31,063 nucleotides of DNA from Pelargonium nanum (lineage: Eukaryota > Streptophyta > Magnoliopsida > Geraniales > Geraniaceae): assembly GCA_036897485.1 (NCBI GenBank), contig JAYMTF010000727.1, positions 1 through 31,063 on the forward strand, written 5' to 3'. Below are positions 1 through 10,000 of this stretch, one piece after another. The position numbers and the translations under genes are program-made. The notes under the pieces were generated by a model. That model was not told the DNA's origin, made no database searches, and worked only from the letters and a program-made list of their open reading frames with translations. Each line of letters starts with the position of its first letter. Positions within the stretch are counted from its first letter, which is position 1.

Positions 1-1472
1 TCAGAGGCCTAACATGGTATAATTACTTTTCAGTAAAGACTACAAATTGAATTTACTTACTTTTTTTTTGGTGTATCTACCCTTTCTCTGGTAGGTTATT
101 TCATTGGCCTCTCTCAGTTATATTTACTGCTTATACATAAATTCAACTACTCATCATATATTTTAAGATCCTTGAATGTTATATTTGTAAACATTGGTGT
201 TATACTATATATATTTTTTGTGTCATATGGAGACAAGTTAGCATACAATGCCAAACCTGTCATGGTAATGGAATCTCCTCTGCAATGGTTATTGTTTTGT
301 CTATTGTTTCCTTGTATTTTTTCAAATTTATCAGCTTAGTTTGTTCTTATCAAGATTCTGAATGGATGTGCACATAGATACCTTGAATACATGTCATGCT
401 GATAGTTGTTTGCGCTCTGCAGGACCTATCATGAGCACGACACTGTTAACATTTTACCACGACAATTAAATGAGTCATGTTGACACGATTGACACGAACA
501 CGATCTAACACACTATACATGATGGAATCAACACATTGACACAAGACTATCTATCACGTTTAGCACGACACGACCCAACATGTTATTAGGATTAACTTAC
601 TATTGTACTCTTACTTGTGTGTGGTGGCCGTGTTGGGCGTGTTATGTTAATCGTGTGTATTTTGAAAATTCAACACCAACACGACACGATTACAAAATGT
701 GTGAGCCTAAACACGCTAATTACGGGTCGTTTAACATGCTTTTAGGCTCTAAATTCACAAATGACTCGTACGACCATTGAGCACACATGTTGGTTCCATA
801 GTGGACAGTTTATTAATGAACTTTCATGTATCCGTCATTCATCTATAATATTATCAACTTTGCAAAAATCTTCCATTTATGTGATACTCACTATCCATGG
901 TATTTGATATTCCTCCTCTAAAATGTAAGATTTTGTATCTGTAAAATGTAAAATTTTAAAATACAAATTTTTAATGAGTCATTCAAATAATTGTTGCGAT
1001 TTACAAATGAGAATACAATAAGATGAGTAAGTTTTCATTGAATTTTTTTAAATGGAACTTAAATTAAATTAAATCAATAAAAAAATTGTATAAATGTAGG
1101 ACGGGTGACGGAAAATTATGGTTCGATTTCAGAGAGGGAGTTTAAGAAATGGTTATCACATCTAAGAAATGCAGTAGACGCGCAAATTATTTAGTCGAGA
1201 GATAGTGATAATAATTAACAAAACTTGGGTTTCACTCATATTCATTTTAATATGATTTCAATTTCACTCGTATTCACTGTTCTCTTTATAAATTACATTT
1301 ATCAATTGAAAACATAAGACAAAGCATGAAGAAAAAATAATAATTTAAAGATTTTCGTATTTGTAGCTTGAGAATTAGACAAACTCCTATGGAATCGACC
1401 AAAACCCTAGAAACGCTGTAGCTGAGCCGGGTGGAAGCCGAGCACTGGGAAGACCCGCCCCATCGCTACCGC
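1..1472. other. AT-rich intergenic region upstream of the MRF gene
   Basis: No convincing gene is visible. Open frames are short and have no recognisable domain. The stretch is AT-rich with homopolymer runs and includes a degenerate repeat at about 425-790, listed separately. The 3' part leads into the MRF promoter. Distal regulatory sites may be present but cannot be told apart from background. Confidence 0.6.
425..790. repeat. Degenerate ACACGA-rich repeat, probably transposon-derived
   Basis: This block is packed with variants of the words GACACGA, ACACGACACGA and their complements (for example near 487-510, 565-575 and 673-690), unlike the surrounding AT-rich DNA. Words of this kind are common in dispersed repeats of dicot genomes. 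Clear terminal repeats or a target duplication were not found, so class and exact ends are unknown. The 66-codon open frame inside it (580-780) has no protein-like character. Confidence 0.4.
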
Positions 1473-1538
1473 CACGTGGACATCCAAACCGATAATCTGG
1501 TGACGTGTTTTCCTAACCGGCAGCCTCCCTATAAATAC
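1473..1538 (+). promoter_or_regulatory. Core promoter of the MRF gene: G-box, ACGT element and TATA box
   Basis: A palindromic G-box CACGTG lies at 1473-1478, a second ACGT-core element (TGACGTG) at 1501-1507, and a good TATA box (CTATAAATA) at 1530-1538. This puts transcription start at about 1560. A pyrimidine-rich initiator stretch follows at 1539-1575. G-box and ACGT elements bind bZIP and bHLH factors. That would fit light, ABA or energy control, but this is inferred from motif type only. Confidence 0.65.
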
Positions 1539-1559
1539 CCCCTCCCTCTCTCTCTCCTT

Positions 1560-1866
1560 TTCTTCTTCGTTCTCATCCATTTCCCCATCTGGCCATCTCA
1601 CTCCAACTCTCTTTTCCTCTGTAACCGATTGCGGCTCAGCAACCCTCTCTTCTCTTCCGAGCTCCTGATCCTGCTTGCTTCTTCTCCTTGCTCCGCGATC
1701 ATATTCTGTTTTCATTTTCATTCGCCAGTTGCGGATTTTCTGTTTCCGATTTGGAGATCCGGTTGCTTTTCCTGTCTTGGCTCGAGATCCGGGCCAAGCA
1801 CAGAGGACTCGTTTTCCGGCTGATTCTCGATTCTCTACTCTTCTCCGAGCAACCAAGCACGCGCAG
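1560..1866 (+). other. 5' leader exon of the MRF gene (noncoding)
   Basis: The stretch between the TATA box and a GT donor at 1867 is C/T-rich and lacks any ATG on the plus strand. It ends at CAG|GTTCTT. The intron runs to an AG at 2634-2635, or to a second AG at 2648-2649 directly before the start codon. A long ATG-free leader with a leader intron is common in highly expressed plant genes. The exact transcription start is estimated from TATA spacing. Confidence 0.55.
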
Positions 1867-2128
1867 GTTCTTTTTCTATTTCCTCTCTGTCTATTGTTTT
1901 TTTTTGTTGCTTGTTTGTTTGGAGCGTAGTAAACGATGGGAAAATTGGAGGAAGTGAAGTTTTGGATGTTAAGTTTTTGTTTCTTTGTCTGATTTGACAG
2001 TTTGATTTGACAGTATTGAACTGTAAACCTTTCCGATCAATTCGCTTATTGGTGTTTGCTTTCAGTCACTCGCACTCACTTTATTTTTTTGGCTTCATTT
2101 ATCTGGAAACCGAAGTCGCTTGAAAGGT

Positions 2129-2388
2129 TAATCTGCAATGCTGTTTTACTTTCTTTTCATTTGCTTTCTTGGAAACGAAACAGTGCTTGTATTAGAAGTT
2201 GTACTCTAACTTAAGAACTTAGGAGTTGATACTTTTTGCATTGATGACGTTCTTGGTCTAATCTGCAATGCTGTTTTACTATATTTTCATTTGCTTTCTT
2301 GGAAACGAAACAGTGTTTGTATTAGAAGTTGTATTCTAACTTAAGAACTTAGGAGTTGATACTTTTTGCATTGATGATGTTCTTGGTC
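2129..2388 (+). repeat. Tandem duplication, two 130-bp copies in MRF leader intron
   Basis: Two adjacent copies, 2129-2258 and 2259-2388, have a period of exactly 130 bp and differ at only a few positions. Both begin with TAATCTGCAATGCTG and end with GTTCTTGGTC. The high identity points to a recent tandem duplication. It lies wholly inside the leader intron and does not touch splice sites. Confidence 0.92.
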
Positions 2389-2649
2389 TGATTGTTAACA
2401 TATTGATTCGTAAGGAGTGATGTTTATAGTTAAGTAGCCTTGTAGTTTCGTAACAGTTGTAACTGGAACACGTGGAGGGAACAACCTTACTCTAGATTTA
2501 CAGTTTGGATAGGCTCTGTTTTTAGGTTCTCATCTGATATATGATTTCATCTACTTGAGCCTGGTTAGCAGCTTGTTTATGGTTTGCAAATTAGTTATTG
2601 GTGACCTGATGTTTTTTTCCCCTTATATTATGTAGGATTTTTCAATTAG

Positions 2650-5600
2650 ATGGCATCAAGTGAGGGATTTCTGACTGATGAGCAGAGGGAGATACTGAAA
2701 GTAGCGACAGTGGAGAGTTTGTCTTCATCTCCGATATCCCCAACATCTTTGCTTCAAGATCATCACATAAAAGCTCCGGCAGGTGGTAATGCTACAACAG
2801 CTGGAATTGCCACTCGACGTGTTCGTCGATCACACTCAGGGAAACTTGGGCGAGCGAAAAAGGGTACAGTCTTATCATTGCCATATGTATCATACGCTTT
2901 CTGTGAGTTCTGGTGGTTTATATAGGTTGTAGTTATCTTTGATCATTTCTGGTTCATTATTGTATTTATGGCTCAGTATTTTAGTAATTGAGCAGTATAT
3001 TTCTTGGCATGATCCTTGGGCAGTATTCAGTATTGATTTTGTGTATGTGTATTGGATCTTTGCTTAGCTGCCTGTACTGATTCTGAATACTCAAGGATGA
3101 CCCGAAGTCACTGGACATTGCATAGTTTACTTGGGGGCTTAAATATATATATATTTCTGATTTCTACCAAATATTAGGAAGATAAAAGATGTTAAATATG
3201 CGTGGGATCTTATTGGTGGTGTTTATGAATTTGATGACCAAGTCAGTGGTAAAAAAATGCAATATGGAGCATTGCAATCATAATCTATTGCACAACTGAC
3301 TTGAGGATATATGATACATGACTTGGAAGTATTTGGATTTGTGACCTGACCCTCAAATTTTGTTGTAGTGCTACTTAGGGAGCTATTTATATACAGTATA
3401 ATGGCAATTGGTGTTTACCATTTTTTGGGATTAGTATTGTGAGTAACTGTGCTATTATCTCTGCTCATTTAAATTGGACATGAATATTGTATAAATAACA
3501 AATCCAGATGTCCAAAAACCTGTCCATAAATTAGTATGCTATGGCTGTACCAGGTTAGGATTAACTTAATCTAGCTGTTGCATCAAAGCTAGCTGAAGCA
3601 ATGCTTTAGTTTTATTAGTGAAATTGCCAACCTGGATAATGGATATATTTTGAACACTTACTCTTTGCCCGAGTCATAAATCCCATACTACAATAACCAG
3701 ATGAATATAGAGATAACTTTCAATCATGATAGAATCTTCATATATTTGAACACTTTCAATGGATATATTTGAACACTTGCTCTATGCCTGAGTCATAAAT
3801 TCCTATACTACAATAACGAGATGAATATAGAGATAACTTTCAATTAAGGTAGAATCTTCGTCACATCAATCTGTCAGATTTTGAATAAAAGCAAGCGATG
3901 AGTGTGGGAAAAGAAAACCTCTTATGATCAAGTATCTAAAGTGATAATTTTAGATAAGTATGTAATCAGTAATCATTCAAGTTTAAATTGAATTAGTCAT
4001 ATGATAGTCTTCTGATTGCTATTTTTTTTTTCCGCTTTATTTTCTATGGCTTGTTGCTAATACTTTGTCCTGTGTTTGCCTGTTGTTTCATTCAATATTT
4101 CTTTATAGTATATATTCTGACTAGCTGCTGCTCTCTAATCAATGGTAACAGATGGTGCTGGTGGTAAAGGGACTTGGGGGAAACTGATTGACACAGATAT
4201 TGATTCTCATATTGACCGGAATGATCCTAACTATGACAGTGGCGAGGTGATTTTCTTTCCTTAACAAAGTGCTTGATCCTTCTATACTCGCTTTTTTACA
4301 TTTTCAAATAAGGTATATGTGGTTGTTTTTTCTTTCAATAGGAACCATATCAGCTTGTTGGCTCCACTGTGTCAGACCCCTTGGATGATTTCAAGAAAGC
4401 TGTTGTTTCCATGATAGAGGAGTACTTCAGTACTGGTGATGTTGAATTGGCGGCATCTGATCTAAGAGAACTAGGGTCTAGTGAGTATCATCCTTATTTT
4501 ATCAAGAGGCTTGTTTCCATAGCCATGGACAGGCATGATAAGGAGAAGGAAATGGCTTCAGTTCTGCTGTCTGCTTTGTATGCTGATGTCATCAGCCCTG
4601 CCCAGATCAGGGATGGGTTTGTGTTGCTTCTTGAGTCTGCTGATGACCTTACAGTTGACATACTGGATGCTGTCGATATCCTTGCTTTGTTCATTGCTCG
4701 GGCTGTTGTTGATGACATCCTGCCCCCATCGTTCCTCACCAGGGCAAAAAAGACGTTACCCGAATCCTCCAAGGGATTTCAGGTCCTTCAAACTGCTGAG
4801 AAGAGCTATCTTTCAGCTCCACACCATGCGGAGCTCGTGGAGAGGAAATGGGGAGGTAGTACTCATATCACTGTTGAAGAAGTGAAGAAAAAGATTGCAG
4901 ATTTGTTGAGGGAATATGTGGAGAGTGGTGACGCATTTGAGGCCTGTAGGTGCATAAGGGAGCTAGGGGTTTCATTCTTCCACCACGAGGTTGTGAAAAG
5001 AGCGTTGGTTCTTGCCATGGAGATCCGAGCTGCAGAGCCCTTGATGTTCAAGTTGCTAAAGGAAGCAGCAGAGGAAGGTCTGATAAGTTCCAGCCAAATG
5101 GTGAAGGGTTTTGCTCGGTTAGAGGAGAGCCTAGATGACCTTGCTCTTGATATTCCAGCCGCGAAGTCCTTGTTCCAATCACTGGTACCAAAGGCTATCT
5201 CTGAAGGATGGCTTGATTCTGCGTATACAAAATCTTCAGCAGAGGATGGCGATTTACAAAACGAAGATGACAAGTTGAGATGGTACAAGGAGAAGATTGT
5301 GACAATCATTCACGAGTATTTTCTTTCAGATGACATACCTGAACTTATCAGGAGTCTTGAAGATCTTGGAGTACCCGAGTTCAATCCTATTTTCTTAAAG
5401 AAGCTGATAACCCTTGCTATGGACAGGAAGAATAGAGAAAAGGAAATGGCATCTGTTCTGCTGTCTGCTCTTCACATTGAGATCTTTTCAACTGAAGATA
5501 TTGTTAACGGCTTTGTCTTGCTTCTGGAATCTGCCGAGGATACAGCACTCGACATTTTGGATGCTTCAAATGAGCTCGCACTTTTTCTGGCTAGGGCTGT

Positions 5601-6117
5601 GATTGACGATGTGTTGGCTCCACTGAACCTAGAAGAGATCGGAAGCAAGCTGGCTCCAAATTGCAGTGGGAGTGAGACTGTGCATATGGCTCGATCGCTG
5701 GTCGCTGCTCGTCATGCTGGAGAAAGGATTCTGAGGTGTTGGGGAGGCGGGACTGGATGGGCTGTGGAAGACGCCAAAGACATGATAGTGAAGCTACTGG
5801 AAGAGTATGAAAGTGGAGGCGTAGTTGGCGAAGCCTGCCAGTGCATCCGCGATCTCGGAATGCCTTTCTTCAACCATGAGGTAGTGAAGAAAGCTTTGGT
5901 TATGGCCATGGAGAAGAAGAATGATCGAATGCTGGATCTGCTGCAGGAGTGTTTCAATGAAGGGCTGATCACCACTAACCAGATGACTAAAGGCTTCTCT
6001 CGAATCAAGGACGGGCTCGATGATTTGGCTCTCGACATTCCAAATGCCAAGGAGAAGTTCAGCTTCTATGTGGAATATGCGCAGAAGAAGGGGTGGCTCC
6101 TACAGTCTTTCGAGTAA
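2650..6117 (+). CDS. MRF1: MA3 domain-containing translation regulatory factor (PDCD4-like, four MA3 domains)
   Basis: Coding exons are 2650-2863, 4152-4246 and 4342-6117, with junction phases 1 and 0, giving 694 aa. The N-terminal ~110 residues are basic and Ser-rich, followed by a conserved stretch reading KGTWGKLID and DRNDPNYDSGE. Four MA3 domains (helical eIF4A-binding modules) follow at about residues 115-231, 277-395, 417-533 and 576-694. Domains 1 and 3 share AMDRxxxEKEMASVLLSAL and FVLLLES; 2 and 4 share a shorter variant, so the layout is A-B-A-B. Plant MRF proteins bind eIF4A, act on translation under TOR/S6K signalling and respond to light and energy. Length and layout match the family (about 700 aa). 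The start is the first ATG after the leader intron. Which Arabidopsis copy (MRF1 or MRF4) is the closer equivalent cannot be decided here; the symbol marks the family. Confidence 0.93.
3641..3860 (+). repeat. Degenerate tandem duplication, about 120 bp period, in MRF intron
   Basis: Copies start with GGATATATTT at 3641 and 3761 and share the order GAACACTT, GAGTCATAAAT, ACTACAATAAC and AGATGAATATAGAGATAACT. The second copy diverges after about 3860. Identity is lower than in the 130-bp pair of the leader intron, so this event is probably older. It lies within the coding intron 2864-4151. Confidence 0.85.
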
Positions 6118-6424
6118 ATCTGCCTTGGCTGCTGCATTTGTTTCTCTCTTGTGTATGTTGCTCTTTAGCTCTTTGTACTTTTGAATTGGTGGTTCTTCAC
6201 ATGAAAGGCGGATAGATAGGGGATGTTCGGATTCCTTCTGATGTTTTCTGTTTTTTTTATCATGGTCATCTGATGGAGATTCTTATGATCCCAGTTATTG
6301 TACATAAAGTCTCTCTTAGTTTTCATTGACAAAGCTTCCAGAAAAAAGCCATTACATGACAGAGGACTGTTTGTGCATTGGATGCTTTATGTGATCATTT
6401 CGGGATTTTGCATTTTTACTGGCA

Positions 6425-6775
6425 AAGGTTTCAATTATCTCCCATCGAAATTTAAAGTTAAAAACCCAATTTGGTTATGAATTTTCATGTTTTGATTTAG
6501 TTTAGTATTTGAACATTTTTAATTTAAAATAATTTCTGAACTTCATGTTTTGACCCAAATTGTTCATTTATTTTTTTACCCAAAATAACATATGAATTTT
6601 CAATTATTGACTCAAAATAGTTTAAGACCTTGTAAAAGTTTAAGAACCAAATTGGGTCAAAACACGAAAATCTATGAATTATTTTGAATCGAAATGCGAA
6701 ACTTCAAAAACTATTACGGGTTAAAAATTTTCAAAGGTTAAATTGGATCGAAACATGAAAATTTATAAAAACTAT
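6425..6775. repeat. Foldback repeat built from a TTTTCATGTTTTGACCCAAT-like word
   Basis: The word TTCATGTTTTGA(CCCAATTT) recurs in forward orientation near 6485 and 6545, and as its complement (AAATTGGGTCAAAACACGAAAATC, and ATTGGATCGAAACATGAAAAT) near 6650 and 6740. The two halves can fold back on each other imperfectly. It looks like a decayed MITE. No target duplication was identified, so the ends are approximate. Confidence 0.55.
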
Positions 6776-6863
6776 GCATGAGTACAAGATAAATCAAAAC
6801 TAAGCTCATTGTATTACATTTGTCAGGACGTGATTCGACATCGTTTTGTGCGCAGCAAAGTTA

Positions 6864-6941
6864 GGCCCATAACTTAGGCCCAATATTTTGAAGTAAACAG
6901 GCCCACTATCAAGAGCCCGGTCCATTCACAACCTTTAAATA
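6864..6941 (+). promoter_or_regulatory. TPR gene promoter: three site II (GGCCCA) elements and a TATA-like box
   Basis: GGCCCA occurs at 6864-6869, 6877-6882 and 6900-6905, followed by TTTAAATA at 6934-6941, some 90 bp before the start codon. GGCCCA/TGGGCC (site II) elements are bound by TCP factors and are typical of growth-related and housekeeping plant promoters. The clustering is seen directly; its use is inferred. Confidence 0.6.
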
Positions 6942-7031
6942 AAGGTCATTAACAGTTGTGGTCATCGTCTTGGTCATTTGTCGCTCTTCACTGCCACAGA
7001 CCAAAACGGAAACTGAGAAACAGCAGAAAAA

Positions 7032-10000
7032 ATGTTCGCGCCGCGCGCAGCCACCGTGAAACCAGAAATGGAGGCGGCAGAGAGCTCCGTCGAAGACAGC
7101 TCCAAATCGTTTCAGCCTCCCAAAGTCGTTTTGGCTGACCTCAACGTCGATCCTCCCGAATCCGACGGCGACGATACCGTTGTCGCGGCCGTACCTGACA
7201 CCATTAGGTCCTGCTCTCTTCTTATCTCATCCTATGTCTTATTTTCCTACTAAATTTGCGTACTTCGTTTTCTTTTCCGTAGAATCAAGCTTTTGTTTGG
7301 TTCCTGAGAAAATGAGGAAAACCAGAATTGTAATGTTTCAGAAAGTGTTCTCCAGAAAATGATAATTTTAACTTCAAGATGTTAATTCTCTCGAGAAAAT
7401 TTATCTTTGACAATTTTCTTGTTTGGCTTTGATAGTGTGCCAGTGATCTGTTGAATTGCAGATTGTTGAGTGAAGTTCAAATGAGTGTAAAAGAATTAGT
7501 CAGAAGTGAAATTTGTGGCAAAACTTGAGTTTTTGGTAGCTTATTGTCTGCTGGCTCCGTTTATTAATAGATGATTTTGGTTTGATAATGTGTAGATTGG
7601 TTAATGATGAAAGTAGTCAAGATAGGAGTAGCTTAACATCCAAAGATACTGATACTGTGGAAGGTGTTGAAAAACTGAAGAGAAGTCGCTCAAGAATCAG
7701 GAAGGTGGAGTGCTCCCTCGACTATGGAGCTGATGCAGATGGCGATCAGCATGTCCAAGGGACTCCCTCTTCTCGCGAAGAAAAAGTCAGCAGCCTCAAA
7801 ACGGTGAGGTCCTCTTTGATGATGGATTTTCATGTCAAGACTAAATTGTATTTTATAGAGGAGGTGCTCCTTCCATCCCCAAATTAGTGTCTTTTATTCC
7901 TTTTCTGGAATTTTTTCAAAGGTTAAGTGAGTTATGATTGGACTTTTCTCATACCCCATATGCATTTGTTCTAACAATCTAAAGGCGTTTTAACTAACTC
8001 ATTAGAAAAATACTATTGGTAATTCATGTATAACTACCTTCCTAAAAAGACAAGAGGACAGTCATTTTGGGACAATTTATATATATATTTTTTATAGAGA
8101 AACTAGACCCTCATTTTGGGATAGAATGAGTTTTCAAGAGAATGACCTCTTCCTTATCGATGACTTTGTAAGTTGGTGTAAGTTTTGTTTTCTCGGTACA
8201 TCAGTGTTTGCAGATTTATAGAAAGTGGCTTGATCTGCTGTTTATATTGACTAGCATCCCAGTCATTTATATTAATCTCTATGAATAAGCTGAGCATTAG
8301 TTGAGCTAGAATTAATCTCTTTGGATAATCGCCTATTAACTTCCTTATTTTATGTTATATAATAAGAGGCATTTTCATGTTGGGTGCAGGACTGGCTTCT
8401 ATTCCAAGCACTTAATTGTTGACACTGCTTTATTCTAGGTGTTCAATTTTACCCCTAAATGATCGTCTTTGTGTCATAATGTCCCCTAACATGACTATAC
8501 ACTCCTTTGTAATTAATTCATTTTATATTTAGGAAAAGAAGAAGACAGTCCCCTTTGCAATATCACCGGTTTTAACGGGCATATCTCCGTCTGCAGGCTT
8601 ATGGGGTTCTCATCCTGTACAATTTCTGTCTTGTGCCTAACATGCATACCCAGACAGCTTGCTTTTGGTTTCTTCTAAAAGTTAACCCTTTAGTCATTTC
8701 ATACATATGTCAAAGAACAAGGAGCTGACATGCATATAACAGAGAAGAAATTGTTTTCATCACTTAAACCGGGGCCATACCCAATGCCATTTCTTGATAT
8801 GCAATATCATTGTATTCTTGCAGGGATTAGTACATGTTGCCCGGAAGATGCCTAAAAATGCTCATGCTCATTTTATACTTGGCCTGATGTATCAGAGGTT
8901 GGGTCAACCTCAGAAGGTAGAGTTTCTAGTATCCTAATATTTTGGGTTACTGCACTAGTCAAAGCAATTCATTTGTGCAATACTTTAGGCAGTGATGGCA
9001 TACGAGAAAGCGGCAGAGATCTTGCTCCGCTGTGAGGCAGAGATAGATAGACCAGAGTTGCTTTCATTAGTTCAGATTCACCATGCACAGGTGGAGTTAT
9101 CCTTATACCTGTAATGCAAATTGTGTTGACTGCAAGCTTCACTTTTATTGTAATCTAATTTTATGAATTGCATGGTTTTAATGCTTGCTGATTGGAATAA
9201 ATTTGTCAAATGTGCAGTGCCTTCTACTGGAAAGTCTCGGGGATAATAGTTCGGATAAAGAACTTGAACCAGAAGAACTTGATGAAATTCTTTCAAAACT
9301 GAAAGATTCAATGCAATCAGATATCAGACAGGCAGCTGTCTGGAATACCCTAGGCTTGATACTAGTTAAAACTGGTCGAGTGCAGGTACCAATATGTTGT
9401 TCTTTGCAACTATATTTTCTCTTATCATGATCTGATATGGACTTAACTGTTTTTTTTCTAGAGTGCTATTTCCATTTTGTCATCATTGTTGGCTATTGCA
9501 CCTAACAACTGCGATTGCCTCGGAAACCTTGGGATCGCTTACCTTCAGAGGTAAAAATATATTTTCTCATCATTTTGAATACATTCAAATATTATTTTTT
9601 TCAGTAGATTTCCATGCTTAAAGCAAAAGCTTGGAAACATCTCAATCTGCAGTGAAGAGAAAAAGAGTGTATGATGTGCAAACAGGTCCAATACTAGTGA
9701 TAAAATTTGTATCTTTGAGGTGCACTACTAATTTGGTTTTCTTTTTTTGTGATGGTTAGATTTTCTTGTTAATGTAATTTTAGCATCTATTTTTATTTGT
9801 AATATATGAGGATAAATTTCTATTAGGTTTAAGAAGTTAAAACCTATTTTCTGACAACACTGGAACAGAATGTGAAACTTGAGAGCAAAACGATAGCAAG
9901 TGTGAGTTATGAAGTTTAGGAGTTTACCTCTTTTTTGTTTCAGAGAGTTCGAATCATAGTGCCTGGATGTAGCAGATGTATCATTCTATAGAAGTCTCTA

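Larger units (their letters stand above)
6118..7031. other. Intergenic region between the MRF and TPR genes
   Basis: It holds the 3' UTR of the MRF gene (to about 6300, end not defined), a foldback repeat at 6425-6775, and the TPR promoter with three GGCCCA sites and a TATA-like box. The 60-codon open frame at 6298-6480 has no recognisable features. Confidence 0.6.

Noticed and set aside
580..780. 66-codon open frame
   Set aside because: It lies inside an ACACGA-rich degenerate repeat, is rich in Cys and Tyr by composition and has no domain or splice context.
1407..1856. 149-codon minus-strand open frame over the MRF leader
   Set aside because: It is the complement of the C/T-rich leader, which gives an Arg/Glu/Lys-rich shadow frame; no homology is recognised.
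4494..5309. Antisense and alternative-frame open frames within the MA3 exon
   Set aside because: They are shadows of the MA3 coding frame, with no family resemblance.
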